DNA of 64,000 nucleotides, from the IMG/VR virus record IMGVR_UViG_3300037010_003079, positions 1-64,000 of that record; one strand, written 5' to 3'. A program made the translations under genes and the position numbers. Within the stretch, counting starts at the first letter, position 1. Each line of letters opens with the position of its first letter. Origin of the DNA: a virus. Below the pieces are notes generated by a model. The model saw only the letters and a program-made list of their open reading frames with translations, searched no databases and was not told where the DNA came from. This document shows, piece after piece, positions 16,662 through 24,116 of the stretch.

Positions 16662-16806
16662 CGCTCTCCGTAAACACGCCATCCCGGCGCTACGTGACGC
16701 GGCCATGCAGCCTTGCCGACGTAGCAACTGCGGCACGGTGTGCCTGTGCATGCGTTGCCACGCACGCAAGGCGCTCGAGGTATTGGACCCGTCGTGGCGA
16801 CCGTGA
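16645..16806 (+). CDS. Small Cys-rich protein
   Basis: 53 residues starting inside the tdk 3' end. Cys residues at CRRSNCGTVCLCMRC could bind one or two metals. The basic/His-rich start (MMHHDDALRKH) is unusual. Its frame leads straight into the coupled start of the next gene, which favours a real gene, but the size leaves doubt. Confidence 0.5.
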   Translation: MMHHDDALRKHAIPALRDAAMQPCRRSNCGTVCLCMRCHARKALEVLDPSWRP

Positions 16807-17033
16807 AGCGTCGACGACATCGATCTCCGAAGATCCCGCTTGGTCTCGAACACCGAGCCGTCGAGATTACAGGTGACGAGAACGCGCGTATTCCACTTGA
16901 GCGGATGTCACGCTACACGCCTGTGCAACCGAAACCTATATCGTCGTCTCCGTTGGAGACGGCGCGGGCGCACTGCAAGTTCAGCCCTGGCGGGCGTGTC
17001 ATCGACGTCGTTGACCCGGAGGCATCGAAATGA
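16803..17033 (+). CDS. Hypothetical basic protein
   Basis: 76 residues from a GTG that overlaps the preceding stop (GTGA). The first ten residues are strongly basic (VKRRRHRSPK). The rest is of mixed composition with a single Cys and no known motif. Nucleic-acid binding would fit the charge but is only a guess. Confidence 0.55.
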   Translation: MKRRRHRSPKIPLGLEHRAVEITGDENARIPLERMSRYTPVQPKPISSSPLETARAHCKFSPGGRVIDVVDPEASK

Positions 17034-17209
17034 CCTGCAACGGACGCCACGAGAAGGGCGACGGTTCCTGGTGGGAGTGCGACGCTCGAGGCATCCCGCT
17101 CGCGCGGGTCTGCTTCAGCTGCATCAAGGACAAGCTCCAGGGCTATCGCCCCGAGGTCCTGAACAACCCGAACTACGAGGCCAACGAGGCCATCGAACCC
17201 GAGGAGTAA
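17030..17209 (+). CDS. Conserved phage CxxC protein (ECDARGIPL type)
   Basis: 59 residues, ATGA-coupled to the previous gene. The core reads WWECDARGIPLARVCFSC, then YRPEVL and NNPNYE, a pattern I recall from many phage small proteins that end ...KYRPEVL..NY. Four cysteines (positions 3, 18, 29, 32) form a probable zinc site. No function is known. Confidence 0.75.
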   Translation: MTCNGRHEKGDGSWWECDARGIPLARVCFSCIKDKLQGYRPEVLNNPNYEANEAIEPEE

Positions 17210-17213
17210 CCAC

Positions 17214-17657
17214 ATGTCTCAGCCTGCCAAATGTATCAAAGACATGACGCCCGAAGAACAGATTGCGAGGCTGTACAAGCAGCGTAACGATTTGTACATG
17301 GTCATTCAAATGCTGACGTGTGGGCACAACGAGCCCGGTCATGGCCCCAAACAGAGCGACGTCGAGAAGTTTGAAGCCATCGCACTGCTGCTCGATATGA
17401 CTGTCGAGGAGTTGCGCTGGATGGTCCTTGGGGAGGATGACCGTCACCCGGTGCACGGCTGTGAGTCAACGAGCGCTGCGTACGCGGATGCCCGACGTAT
17501 TGTTGGTAATACATACGTGGACGAGGGACACAACTTCGAGACGTACGACACCAACAACAATCCGGACGAACCTGGGAACGAGTGGAGCTACGCCCGTTTC
17601 AAGTGGGACTACAACCCGCTACGTGACGCCGCTGAAACCGACGAACCGGAGGAATAG
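17214..17657 (+). CDS. Hypothetical acidic protein
   Basis: 147 residues with its own spacer but no strong ribosome-binding site (GGAGTAACCAC upstream). N-terminal helices (MTPEEQIARLYKQRNDLYMV) lead to a C-terminal region rich in Asp, Asn and Glu. Not recognised; expression probably follows the tdk operon. Confidence 0.7.
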   Translation: MSQPAKCIKDMTPEEQIARLYKQRNDLYMVIQMLTCGHNEPGHGPKQSDVEKFEAIALLLDMTVEELRWMVLGEDDRHPVHGCESTSAAYADARRIVGNTYVDEGHNFETYDTNNNPDEPGNEWSYARFKWDYNPLRDAAETDEPEE

Positions 17658-17660
17658 CGA

Positions 17661-17840
17661 ATGACGGCGTGCAACATCAAGCACCACAGCACGTTGTACC
17701 GCTGCACGTTGCCTATGAACCACAAGGGCAGGCACACGTACCAGTACGGCACCAACGGCCCTGTGCGCTGGCGCCTGACGCGTGCCGAGCGCAGGCAACG
17801 AAAGGAACGCGATGCCGCCCAAGAAGGCAAGACCGCGTAA
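17661..17840 (+). CDS. Small protein with C..C...NHKG-H motif
   Basis: 59 residues. Contains C4, C15 and the segment LPMNHKGRHTYQYGT, a Cys-Cys-His-His arrangement that may bind zinc and resembles short phage proteins with Cys...HxGxH patterns. The C-terminal third is basic and helical. It overlaps the next gene by 29 bases. Confidence 0.62.
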   Translation: MTACNIKHHSTLYRCTLPMNHKGRHTYQYGTNGPVRWRLTRAERRQRKERDAAQEGKTA

Positions 17841-18000
17841 GCCTCTCCTCCGTCCGGCCGACATCGCGTGGCAGGCGTTTCAGGCCGGCGCCGCATTGTA
17901 CGTGGGCTACGACATCGAGTACCTGAACACGCAGTTCAAGGCGTGGTGGAAGCGCCACCCACAAACCCTCCCTAGCGGAGAACTCAAGGAAGAATCGTGA
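17812..18000 (+). CDS. Hypothetical small protein
   Basis: 62 residues from an ATG preceded by AAAGGAAC within the upstream gene. Basic N-terminus (PPKKARPRK) and an aromatic core (IAWQAFQAGAALYVGYDIEY). It overlaps the next gene by four bases. No family recognised. Confidence 0.62.
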   Translation: MPPKKARPRKPLLRPADIAWQAFQAGAALYVGYDIEYLNTQFKAWWKRHPQTLPSGELKEES

Positions 18001-18254
18001 AGTCATCGACCAAGAAGACCGCCGGACCCAAGACCATCCCGTCGCAGCTCCATCTGCCTGGTGGCATCGTCCTCAAGTCCATGCCGTTCAAGATCGTCGA
18101 GTACAACGATGACGGCACGCCGAAGCTGTTCGAGCTGCAGCCCGCCGGCCCGCACGACATGAAGGTCGACGGTGCGTGCGTGCTGTTCGCTCAGGAGGAA
18201 TGGATCCGCAGCCCGCAGCCAGGCAAGGCGAAGGCCGAGGAGCCGGCATCGTGA
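17997..18254 (+). CDS. Hypothetical small protein
   Basis: 85 residues from GTG. Beta-rich core (IVLKSMPFKIVEYNDDGTPK) with a final charged tail. Tight GTGA coupling on both sides. Function unknown. Confidence 0.65.
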   Translation: MKSSTKKTAGPKTIPSQLHLPGGIVLKSMPFKIVEYNDDGTPKLFELQPAGPHDMKVDGACVLFAQEEWIRSPQPGKAKAEEPAS

Positions 18255-18463
18255 AGGACCTCATCGAAGCCCTGACCCTCCTGCTCAAGTACGGCAACCC
18301 ACGGAACCCAACGCACTGCGAGCACGACGTGCTGACGATCTGCGGTATCGACCCCAGTGATGTCACGGAGGAGGACAAGAAGAAGCTCGACGAGCGGGGG
18401 TTCTTCGTGAGCGACGAAGACGGTGACCCGTGCTTCATCTCGTTCCGGTTTGGGAGCGCGTAG
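18251..18463 (+). CDS. Conserved hypothetical protein (CEHDVL type)
   Basis: 70 residues from GTG. The core NPTHCEHDVLTICGIDP with a C-terminal CFISFRFGSA has the look of a compact conserved family shared by phages and bacteria. The C-E-H-D cluster might bind a metal. Role unknown. Confidence 0.7.
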   Translation: MKDLIEALTLLLKYGNPRNPTHCEHDVLTICGIDPSDVTEEDKKKLDERGFFVSDEDGDPCFISFRFGSA

Positions 18464-18465
18464 TC

Positions 18466-18897
18466 GTGGGCTACTGCATCTCGCTCATGGAATCGCACTT
18501 CTTCATCAAGGCCGCCAACAAGAGCAAAGCCCTCGAGGCCATCCGTGCGCTCGCCGAGGACGAGTCCAAGATGGGTGGTGGTTCGTGGGGTTCGCACGGC
18601 TGCTCACGCCATTTCTCGTGGGTCACCACGGACGAGTTCTATCTCGCCAAGACGCTCGAGGTCGCGTTCGAAGCGTGGCGCTACGAAGCGCACGCCGACG
18701 AGAAGACAGGCGACGTCGTGGGTATCAGCTTCAACGGCGAGAAGCTGGGTGACGATCCTGTTCTCTGGCGCGCGGTCGCACCGTTCGTCGAGCATGGAAG
18801 CTACCTCCAGATGGCGGGCGAAGACGGCATGGTGTGGCGTTGGGTCTTCAACAACGGCAAGATGGAAGAGGTCCATCCGGTCTGGCCCGACGAATGA
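18466..18897 (+). CDS. Conserved hypothetical protein
   Basis: 143 residues from GTG. It begins with a strand-helix pattern (HFFIKAANKSKALEAIRALA) and ends with a Trp-rich sheet (GMVWRWVFNNGKMEEVHPVW), a mix seen in small bacterial immunity-like or SMI1-like folds, although I cannot assign it. It overlaps the next family gene by four bases. Confidence 0.68.
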   Translation: MGYCISLMESHFFIKAANKSKALEAIRALAEDESKMGGGSWGSHGCSRHFSWVTTDEFYLAKTLEVAFEAWRYEAHADEKTGDVVGISFNGEKLGDDPVLWRAVAPFVEHGSYLQMAGEDGMVWRWVFNNGKMEEVHPVWPDE

Positions 18898-19124
18898 ATG
18901 TGCTCGCTCTCTTCGATGGGCTCGTGCACCTGGTACGCGTTCCGGAGACGAAGTACGAGTACGGCCTCACGGCGTGTCGGCGGGACTTCGCGCACCACAA
19001 CGACCCCGTGCGATTCCTCGAACGCGACATCCTGCCCATCAAGCCGACGACTACGCCGTTCACGTGCCTCTACTGCGCGATCGCACCGCCCTCGAGCGGC
19101 GCTGGTCAGGAGAAAGAATCATGA
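18894..19124 (+). CDS. VH-TCxxC family small protein
   Basis: 76 residues. Motifs: FDGLVHLVR (H12), LTACRRDF (C28) and PFTCLYCAI (C58, C61; Ala-Ile inverted relative to the usual Ile-Ala). Start chosen at the ATGA overlap with the previous stop. It opens the third and largest sub-array. Confidence 0.8.
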   Translation: MNVLALFDGLVHLVRVPETKYEYGLTACRRDFAHHNDPVRFLERDILPIKPTTTPFTCLYCAIAPPSSGAGQEKES

Positions 19125-19360
19125 CGACGCAAGAATCCGCGGCCCACTGGAACAAGCTCGCCGACGACGAGCTGCGCTGGGCTTCGTACGAAGAAGGTCG
19201 CGGGCATTACGGAGGGGTTCATCGGAACCGCGCCGAGATGTTCCGCAAGACCGCTGACTCGATCGAGCTGGAGATCAAGACGGGCAAGACGCACTGCACG
19301 GTGTGCCTGGGGCCGCACGAGAACCGGTTCTGCCCGCAGCGACCTGGGGCGCGGCGATGA
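19121..19360 (+). CDS. Small protein with C-terminal zinc knuckle
   Basis: 79 residues with an AGGAGAAAG site. Helical, His/Arg-rich N-terminal part, then HCTVCLGPHENRFCPQ, a C-x2-C-x4-H-x4-C zinc-knuckle spacing, the same as retroviral-type CCHC knuckles. Single-stranded nucleic-acid binding is therefore possible. It sits between two family members. Confidence 0.7.
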   Translation: MTTQESAAHWNKLADDELRWASYEEGRGHYGGVHRNRAEMFRKTADSIELEIKTGKTHCTVCLGPHENRFCPQRPGARR

Positions 19361-19695
19361 CGCGGCTCCGTCCCCAACGGAACATCTGGGCCGTTCGTGA
19401 CAAGGACGGCCTCGTGCACATGGCCTCGGTGATGCGCTTCTTCGACGATGCCAACGAGAGCTTGATCTCGGCGCTCCACGTCGCGACGGCCTGTCATCCC
19501 GCGGTCACGATGGTCGCGAACCCGCAACGGTTGCCCTGGGCCGGGTCGCACAATCTGCCCAACGTCGACATGCACGACGCGATGACGTCGCCCGGCTCTC
19601 CGATCGCTGCGAAGCTCCGCTTCACCGTCGTCGCGTGGAACGTCCACGAAGCGCCGACGTGTCTGCGTTGCGTGGCCATGGGAGGGCTGGACTGA
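19357..19695 (+). CDS. VH-TCxxC family protein with long insert
   Basis: 112 residues. Motifs: DGLVHMAS (H21), TACHPAV (C46) and APTCLRCVA (C102, C105). The gap between the middle Cys and the CxxC block is about 55 residues, the longest of any copy, and contains additional His residues. Confidence 0.78.
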   Translation: MTRLRPQRNIWAVRDKDGLVHMASVMRFFDDANESLISALHVATACHPAVTMVANPQRLPWAGSHNLPNVDMHDAMTSPGSPIAAKLRFTVVAWNVHEAPTCLRCVAMGGLD

Positions 19696-20171
19696 TGCAA
19701 CGCGTGTTCGTCATCTACTACGAGCACCGTCACGGGACCGACGTCTCTGCGTACGCAACCCACGAGGCTGCGCTCGAAGCGCGTGCGGATCTCGTGATGG
19801 ACAACCTCGACAACGAGGTCACCGACGACAACCTGCGGACCATCATCAAGCAGTGCCACCGCGAGGGTGAGTGGGCTCGCTGCTACGACCTCTACTGCGA
19901 ACAGGTCGAAGACGAGAACATGACCATCGAGGACTGCAGGCTCAACGACGCGCACGTGAACGAGCGTTTCGTCATGGTCGACGTCGACACCGAGCTTGCA
20001 CACATCGTGGCCTTGTGGCCATATGCGGACCAGCACGGTCTCGCGTTGTGCGAGCGTCCGTTCTTCTGGCAGGGTGAGGAGGCACGGGACCGCGTCCGTG
20101 CCTACCTCCCGAAGGAGACCCGCCTCGTGACGTGCTTGGAGTGCATCGCCCGTGAACAAGCGCCAACGTAA
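19695..20171 (+). CDS. Alpha/beta N-terminal domain fused to VH-TCxxC module
   Basis: 158 residues, TGATG-coupled. Residues 1-95 form an unrelated alpha/beta domain (RVFVIYYEHRHGTDVSAYA, then helices). Residues 98-153 are the module: TELAHIVALW (H103), LALCERPF (C119) and LVTCLECIA (C147, C150). One of at least four N-terminal fusions. Confidence 0.76.
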   Translation: MQRVFVIYYEHRHGTDVSAYATHEAALEARADLVMDNLDNEVTDDNLRTIIKQCHREGEWARCYDLYCEQVEDENMTIEDCRLNDAHVNERFVMVDVDTELAHIVALWPYADQHGLALCERPFFWQGEEARDRVRAYLPKETRLVTCLECIAREQAPT

Positions 20172-20583
20172 GAAGCGGCTGAAGAAGACCATGGACCACA
20201 TGAGCGGGACCCTCAGGGACGCGCTCAAGCACAAGATCGGCGAGCAGCTGACGCCGACCCAGACCGTCGCGATGCAGAACCTCATCGGCGACACCATCAA
20301 GGCGAAACTGTCGCAGCAGTCCTTCACCCACCAGGTCTTGATGATGACACCGCTGTCGTACGTGCCGCCGTTCCACAAGTGGCGCGAACTCGGCACGGCC
20401 GCGCTTACCCACCACGTCGGGATGTACCCGTACATCAGTGGGCACGGCGAGACCGTCTGGAAGCGTTTCTGTGACGACGAGACCGTCGACTCGATGTACA
20501 TCCTGTCCACCGACGAGGCCGTCACTTGCTTCGGCTGCCTCGCTAAGGAGCACATCATCCATGCCTCCGCGGTTGATCTCTGA
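20152..20583 (+). CDS. Basic helical domain fused to VH-TCxxC module
   Basis: 143 residues from GTG. The N-terminal 60 residues are basic and helical (NKRQRKKRLKKTMDHMSG). The module follows in diverged form: AALTHHVG (H87), RFCDDE (C107) and AVTCFGCLA (C126, C129). Start overlaps the previous gene by 20 bases. Confidence 0.74.
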   Translation: MNKRQRKKRLKKTMDHMSGTLRDALKHKIGEQLTPTQTVAMQNLIGDTIKAKLSQQSFTHQVLMMTPLSYVPPFHKWRELGTAALTHHVGMYPYISGHGETVWKRFCDDETVDSMYILSTDEAVTCFGCLAKEHIIHASAVDL

Positions 20584-20788
20584 CCGTTTCCTAGACCGAC
20601 GTACGGGGCTCGTACATCTCGGTGAGAAGAACGACCGCGACATGCGGTCCGAGTGGCCTTGGTTCAAGTGTGGCCTGATGACAGGTGACACCGAGGCAAC
20701 GGAACAGCCGGTGTCGTGCATGGGTTGCGCTGCAGGAGTGACGATGCACGACTGGATGTGGGCTGACAGACCGTGGGGTGATTTCTAG
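20561..20788 (+). CDS. VH-TCxxC family small protein
   Basis: 75 residues with an AAGGAG site in the preceding gene. Motifs: RTGLVHLGE (H19), FKCGLMT (C37-Gly) and PVSCMGCAA (C53, C56; Ser replaces the usual Thr). A 17-residue Trp/Asp-rich tail follows. It ends a coupled run; a 63-base gap follows. Confidence 0.8.
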   Translation: MPPRLISDRFLDRRTGLVHLGEKNDRDMRSEWPWFKCGLMTGDTEATEQPVSCMGCAAGVTMHDWMWADRPWGDF

Positions 20789-20851
20789 GGTCTTGTTTAT
20801 CGTACCAACGTAACTCTTGACGGAGGTCAAGCTCTATGCCAAAAACGACTC

Positions 20852-21100
20852 ATGTCAAAGACCAACGGCAACGGCAAGAAGAGCGCCCCGTACTCGTACG
20901 AGGCTTTCGTGAAGAACTGGACCAAGGCGAACAACGTGGCGGAGGTCGTCGCAGCGACGGGCCTGTCTCGCAACACGGTGTCGGCGATGTCGACCCGCCT
21001 CCGCAAGGAGGGTGTCAAGCTCAAGATGATGCCGCGCCGTGTGGCCCGTCCGGTCGACACGAGCGTCCTGAACAAGATCATCAAGGACGCGACCGCCTAG
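20852..21100 (+). CDS. Conserved phage helix-turn-helix protein
   Basis: 82 residues. Residues 17-60 (YEAFVKNWTKANNVAEVVA, then TGLSRNTVSAMSTRLRKEGV) form a helix-turn-helix. The LRKEGVKLK...MPRR ending is a pattern I know from conserved phage proteins. A separate gap upstream and a CGGAGG site suggest independent expression. Likely a DNA-binding regulator or accessory factor. Confidence 0.8.
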   Translation: MSKTNGNGKKSAPYSYEAFVKNWTKANNVAEVVAATGLSRNTVSAMSTRLRKEGVKLKMMPRRVARPVDTSVLNKIIKDATA

Positions 21101-21120
21101 CGCCTGCAGTTCGACGCACG

Positions 21121-21309
21121 GTGAATCGGCAACGGTTCATCTTGATTTTCCCTAGAGACGGGCTTGTTCACATCGAACAGGCCCGTACCTACATGACCGT
21201 ATGTATGGCACCGCACGGCGATCATACAGGCGGCTATCCTGAGGTCGAAGGTCCGCCGACGTGCATCCCGTGCGTCGCCTACGCCCACCTCTACACAGGG
21301 CGTTCATGA
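21121..21309 (+). CDS. VH-TCxxC family small protein
   Basis: 62 residues from GTG. Motifs: RDGLVHIEQ (H17), TVCMAPH (C28) and PPTCIPCVA (C48, C51). The middle loop carries extra His residues (PHGDH). It overlaps the start of the frameshifted gene that follows by four bases. Confidence 0.78.
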   Translation: MNRQRFILIFPRDGLVHIEQARTYMTVCMAPHGDHTGGYPEVEGPPTCIPCVAYAHLYTGRS

Positions 21310-21634
21310 GCACCGTTGTTTGCTGCCCGCTGCAAGGCAACGATGGTGAAGGCCCTACGTGCGCGTCCAGGGCGGTCCGCAAGGCGCGCAAGGAGCACAC
21401 GTGCTCGGAGTGTCGTGAGCCCATCCCCAAGGGCACGAAGTACGACTACTCGAGCGGCGTCTGGGACGGTTCCCCCAGTTCATACAAGACGTGCCTGCTG
21501 TGCGTGGAGATTCGTGACCACTCGTCGAGGCGAAGGGCGCCTACTACAGCCTGCCCGAGGTCTACTGGCCCGAGCGTCTCAAGCAGGAGGCGTTGATGCG
21601 CGCGTACAAGGAACAGGAGAAAGCCAAGACATGA
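21306..21634 (+). pseudogene. Conserved zinc-binding phage protein interrupted by a frameshift
   Basis: The first 72 codons (KARKEHTCSECREPIPKG, then TCLLCVEIRDH) match a common phage family in which two CxxC pairs bind zinc. After His72 the frame diverges into Arg/Ser-rich nonsense. Reading -1 from about 21521 restores a natural continuation (LVEAKGAYYSLPEVYWPERL, then KQEALMRAYKEQEK) ending at TGA 21632-21634. Either one base is missing from the sequence or the phage uses a -1 shift; no classic slippery heptamer is present. Confidence 0.72.
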
Positions 21635-21801
21635 ACGCCAAGCAAGTCGCCATCTACGCCCTCGTGCTCATCTTCGCGGGCGCCCTTGCTGTCGGAGGTT
21701 GGTACCTCGAGCGCACGGCTCACTACTCGTGGAGCTACGAGAGCAAGGTCGAGGACACCGTCAAGACGATGGTGAAGCCCGAGTGTTTGAAGAGCCCGTA
21801 A
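21631..21801 (+). CDS. Small single-pass membrane protein
   Basis: 56 residues, ATGA-coupled to the frame-shifted gene's restored stop, which supports that reconstruction. Residues 6-25 (VAIYALVLIFAGALAVGGWY) form one transmembrane helix; the C-terminal half is charged. Possible role in the host inner membrane; no family recognised. Confidence 0.7.
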   Translation: MNAKQVAIYALVLIFAGALAVGGWYLERTAHYSWSYESKVEDTVKTMVKPECLKSP

Positions 21802-21886
21802 CCTGGATCGCAACGCTGGGGGCTCGCGTCTCCGGGTGGTTCCTCGGGCGCGGTCTGCGCTCGATCCGTCGTGGAACTACCTACGT

Positions 21887-22114
21887 ATGTTCGAGGAGGC
21901 CCAGGTGTTCGCCACTCTCAGCGTCAAGGTGTGGACCGCGAACATCGACGGCCTCCTGCATCGAGTGGGGCGCTTGCCGATGGTCAGCGGTTCGTTCTCA
22001 ACGGTGTTGCTCTGCGACACCACCATCCAGGTACGAACGCCCGTCGTCGAATACGACCGCGAGCACTGCCCTCTCATCACGTGCCTCCAGTGCATCGTGA
22101 AAGCGAAGGACTGA
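21887..22114 (+). CDS. VH-TCxxC family small protein
   Basis: 75 residues from ATG; a GTG 18 bases further on has a better site (GAGGAGG) and may be the true start, while the frame stays open upstream to a GTG at 21836. Motifs: IDGLLHRVG (H25, Leu replacing Val), LLCDTTI (C43) and LITCLQCIV (C66, C69). The 85 bases upstream hold no convincing gene. Confidence 0.72.
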   Translation: MFEEAQVFATLSVKVWTANIDGLLHRVGRLPMVSGSFSTVLLCDTTIQVRTPVVEYDREHCPLITCLQCIVKAKD

Positions 22115-22620
22115 TGAAAGAAACCCACGAAGAGCGTGCCGCGATTCTTGCGAAGATGCACGCCGCCTCGAACGCGTTCTACAGGGCTGCGGTGGCCTCG
22201 GGCTGCCACGCCTTCATCGAGTTCACGGGCCTGATGAACGAGTACATCAAGCTCTGCCACGAAGCCGACAGCTCTGGCATCGAGTGGGTGCACGCGAACG
22301 TGCACGGCGACATCCACCTGCCGTTCGCACCGCTCCACATCGCGTACCTGAGCGAGAAGCTCGAGTGTATCTACGGTCGAGGGCTCGCGGACGGCACAGA
22401 AGAGCAGAAGGGGGTGCAAGCCGCGATCGACATCGTGAAGGCACGGAAGCAGTACTACGAGATGTATCGCTGTAACTGCAACCGCATCGCTCAGTTCGAC
22501 GGCCACGCCGTTGGTTGTCGTGCGGAGATGATGGAGACGCGGCCCGCCACGTTCGCGACGCTCGACGATGCGCTCGTGCACCTCGAGGCCCACCTCGAAC
22601 GGTTGAAAGCGGCGCCGTGA
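22114..22620 (+). CDS. Conserved phage protein (FIEFTGLMNEYI type)
   Basis: 168 residues. The central block CHAFIEFTGLMNEYI, then NVHGDIHLPFAP and YLSEKLECIYG, is a pattern I recall from conserved phage proteins of unknown function. A Cys pair (YRCNC) lies near residue 120. The ATG overlaps the preceding TGA by one base. Confidence 0.76.
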   Translation: MKETHEERAAILAKMHAASNAFYRAAVASGCHAFIEFTGLMNEYIKLCHEADSSGIEWVHANVHGDIHLPFAPLHIAYLSEKLECIYGRGLADGTEEQKGVQAAIDIVKARKQYYEMYRCNCNRIAQFDGHAVGCRAEMMETRPATFATLDDALVHLEAHLERLKAAP

Positions 22621-22850
22621 GTCGCGACAACGAGGACACGCGCGTCTTGCGCACCGAGCTAATCCGTCAGGAGATGCTCGAGGCCCTGCAGACCCGCTGG
22701 GTCATGAACCTCGTGCGCAACCTCACCATCGCAGCGGTGGGCTGCCGCTCCTTCGAAGCGGGCGTCTACGCCGCTGCGTCATGGACATCCGGGCAGCTCG
22801 ACGGGCAGAATGCCTGGGAGCCGGGCTGTGAACGTGACATCAAAACGTAG
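22617..22850 (+). CDS. Hypothetical helical protein
   Basis: 77 residues from GTG. Entirely helical and mixed-charge (LIRQEMLEALQTRWVMNLVR). No motif. It overlaps the previous gene by four bases and the next by about 23. Confidence 0.6.
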   Translation: MSRDNEDTRVLRTELIRQEMLEALQTRWVMNLVRNLTIAAVGCRSFEAGVYAAASWTSGQLDGQNAWEPGCERDIKT

Positions 22851-23019
22851 CGAGTACACCGTCGTTGATGGCGTTGGCATCGTCCACATCGTGAATTTCC
22901 CCGGACGCAGCCTTACTGCGTATCAGACGTGGTGCGGCCGCTACTTTGGAAGCGATGAGATTCAAGCGGGAAATCGAATACCCACATGCCTGGAGTGCAT
23001 CGCATGGGAGAGCCGATGA
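22828..23019 (+). CDS. VH-TCxxC family small protein
   Basis: 63 residues from GTG (an ATG 18 bases upstream and a GTG six bases downstream are alternatives). Motifs: VGIVHIVN (H20), TWCGRYF (C36-Gly) and IPTCLECIA (C54, C57). It ends ATGA-coupled to the next, longer member. Confidence 0.78.
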   Translation: MNVTSKRSEYTVVDGVGIVHIVNFPGRSLTAYQTWCGRYFGSDEIQAGNRIPTCLECIAWESR

Positions 23020-23495
23020 GGCCGCTGGGGCGCGACCGCTGGACGTTTCGCTACAGCAGCGGGCCCTACCACGACAACCTCGTGCACATGGTGCTCGCGG
23101 CACACGGGTCGAGCTACGAACAGCGTGACGTTCATGTCTACCCCACGGACGGTATTACCGAGTGTGGCGTCTACGTGAACCTGTTATCAGGAACGCTTGG
23201 GGCTTGTCGCCAAGGTTTCTATGTCTCCGATGACCAGTTCCTGTCGTGTATGCGTTGCGCATCGGGCGTGTGTACGGACGGAATCAGCTTCCGACAGACT
23301 CAGAAAGAATCACGGGTCGCCCAGGTGTACGGGTCGACGCTCAACAGCTCCAAGCCCAACATGCAGAACATACCCCGGCGTGTTCTCGATGAAGCGTACA
23401 GCCTCACTTCCGAGGAAGTGGCGAAGCTCTTCGATGAGTGGCTGAGGCGCAACCCTGGACTCGACAAGTTGTTGAAGACGTACGAGAAGCCGTGA
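23016..23495 (+). CDS. VH-TCxxC protein with C-terminal helical extension
   Basis: 159 residues. Residues 15-87 are the module: DNLVHMVL (H24), TECGVYV (C50-Gly) and FLSCMRCAS (C78, C81), with additional Cys64 and Cys86. Residues 95-159 are a helical tail (LTSEEVAKLFDEWLRRNPGL). Bases 23180-23254, coding for the stretch before the CxxC block, are repeated 1.4 kb downstream in a broken context. Confidence 0.76.
   Translation: MRPLGRDRWTFRYSSGPYHDNLVHMVLAAHGSSYEQRDVHVYPTDGITECGVYVNLLSGTLGACRQGFYVSDDQFLSCMRCASGVCTDGISFRQTQKESRVAQVYGSTLNSSKPNMQNIPRRVLDEAYSLTSEEVAKLFDEWLRRNPGLDKLLKTYEKP
23180..23254. repeat. 75-bp direct repeat, copy 1 (unit A)
   Basis: Identical by eye to 24595-24669. Here it is in frame within an intact gene, so this copy looks like the donor. 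Confidence 0.88.
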
Positions 23496-23740
23496 TCCTT
23501 GTCTACCGTTCCACAATGCCTTGGCATTGGCACGACCCCTTCCGCAAGCTCCGCCATCGCATCTATCGGTCCGAGTACAAGATGTCTCGAGGTGTCAAGC
23601 GTGTTTCGTACACAACATTCTGCGGGTACTCCGTTACCGTTGATGACGTCAACGCCCGAACCAAGACCGACGACTTCCCCACGTGCATGCGGTGTATTGT
23701 TGCTGAGCCGATCTCAGACGTGATAAACGCCAAGGAGTGA
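23492..23740 (+). CDS. VH-TCxxC family protein, diverged first motif
   Basis: 82 residues from GTG. The first motif is RHRIYRSEY (H22 preceded by Arg), with TFCGYSV (C44-Gly) and FPTCMRCIV (C65, C68) intact. N-terminal residues are aromatic/His-rich (PWHWHD). Confidence 0.74.
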   Translation: MILVYRSTMPWHWHDPFRKLRHRIYRSEYKMSRGVKRVSYTTFCGYSVTVDDVNARTKTDDFPTCMRCIVAEPISDVINAKE

Positions 23741-23847
23741 CGTCATGGAACTACGCCAAGCCCCTTGACGCGCCTTACTTCGGCAAGGGGACAAGCTTCG
23801 CGAAGACCTTCAACAAGGCCAAGCGCCTCGCGGAGGTCGCGTGGTGA
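23737..23847 (+). CDS. Very small hypothetical protein
   Basis: 36 residues from GTG overlapping the preceding TGA. Sequence YAKPLDAPYFGKGTSFAKTF is of ordinary composition and the coupling pattern matches neighbours, but size alone makes it uncertain. It could instead be leader sequence for the next gene, which has its own AAGGAG site. Confidence 0.4.
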   Translation: MTSWNYAKPLDAPYFGKGTSFAKTFNKAKRLAEVAW

Positions 23848-23861
23848 TAAGGAGCACGACA

Positions 23862-24116
23862 ATGTCTGAAATCGATGACCGTTGGTCGTTGATCCATCTC
23901 CAAGACTGCGACGAGCGCGAAAGCCAGTTCGGGATCGGAACCTTCCGCATGAGGGACGAGGACAGTCTCACCCATCGCGTGGTGTGGTCGCGGTTGACGC
24001 GAGGCTGGGCGCGCATGTGCGACAACATGGGGCTCTCTCGCAAAGAGGTGAACAACGCGCCCGCAATCGACCCTGGTGCGGTCACATGCTTTCAGTGCTT
24101 GGGCAAGGGTGCGTGA
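23862..24116 (+). CDS. VH-TCxxC family small protein
   Basis: 84 residues with a good AAGGAG site. A 30-residue N-terminal extension leads to DSLTHRVV (H38, Thr replacing Val), RMCDNMG (C53) and AVTCFQCLG (C76, C79). Confidence 0.78.
   Translation: MSEIDDRWSLIHLQDCDERESQFGIGTFRMRDEDSLTHRVVWSRLTRGWARMCDNMGLSRKEVNNAPAIDPGAVTCFQCLGKGA

Noticed and set aside
21500-21530. Idea that the eight-base-loop tRNAs rescue the frameshifted genes
   Set aside because: An extended anticodon loop would favour +1 shifting, but both lesions (near 21521 and 39650) need -1, so the two observations do not explain each other.
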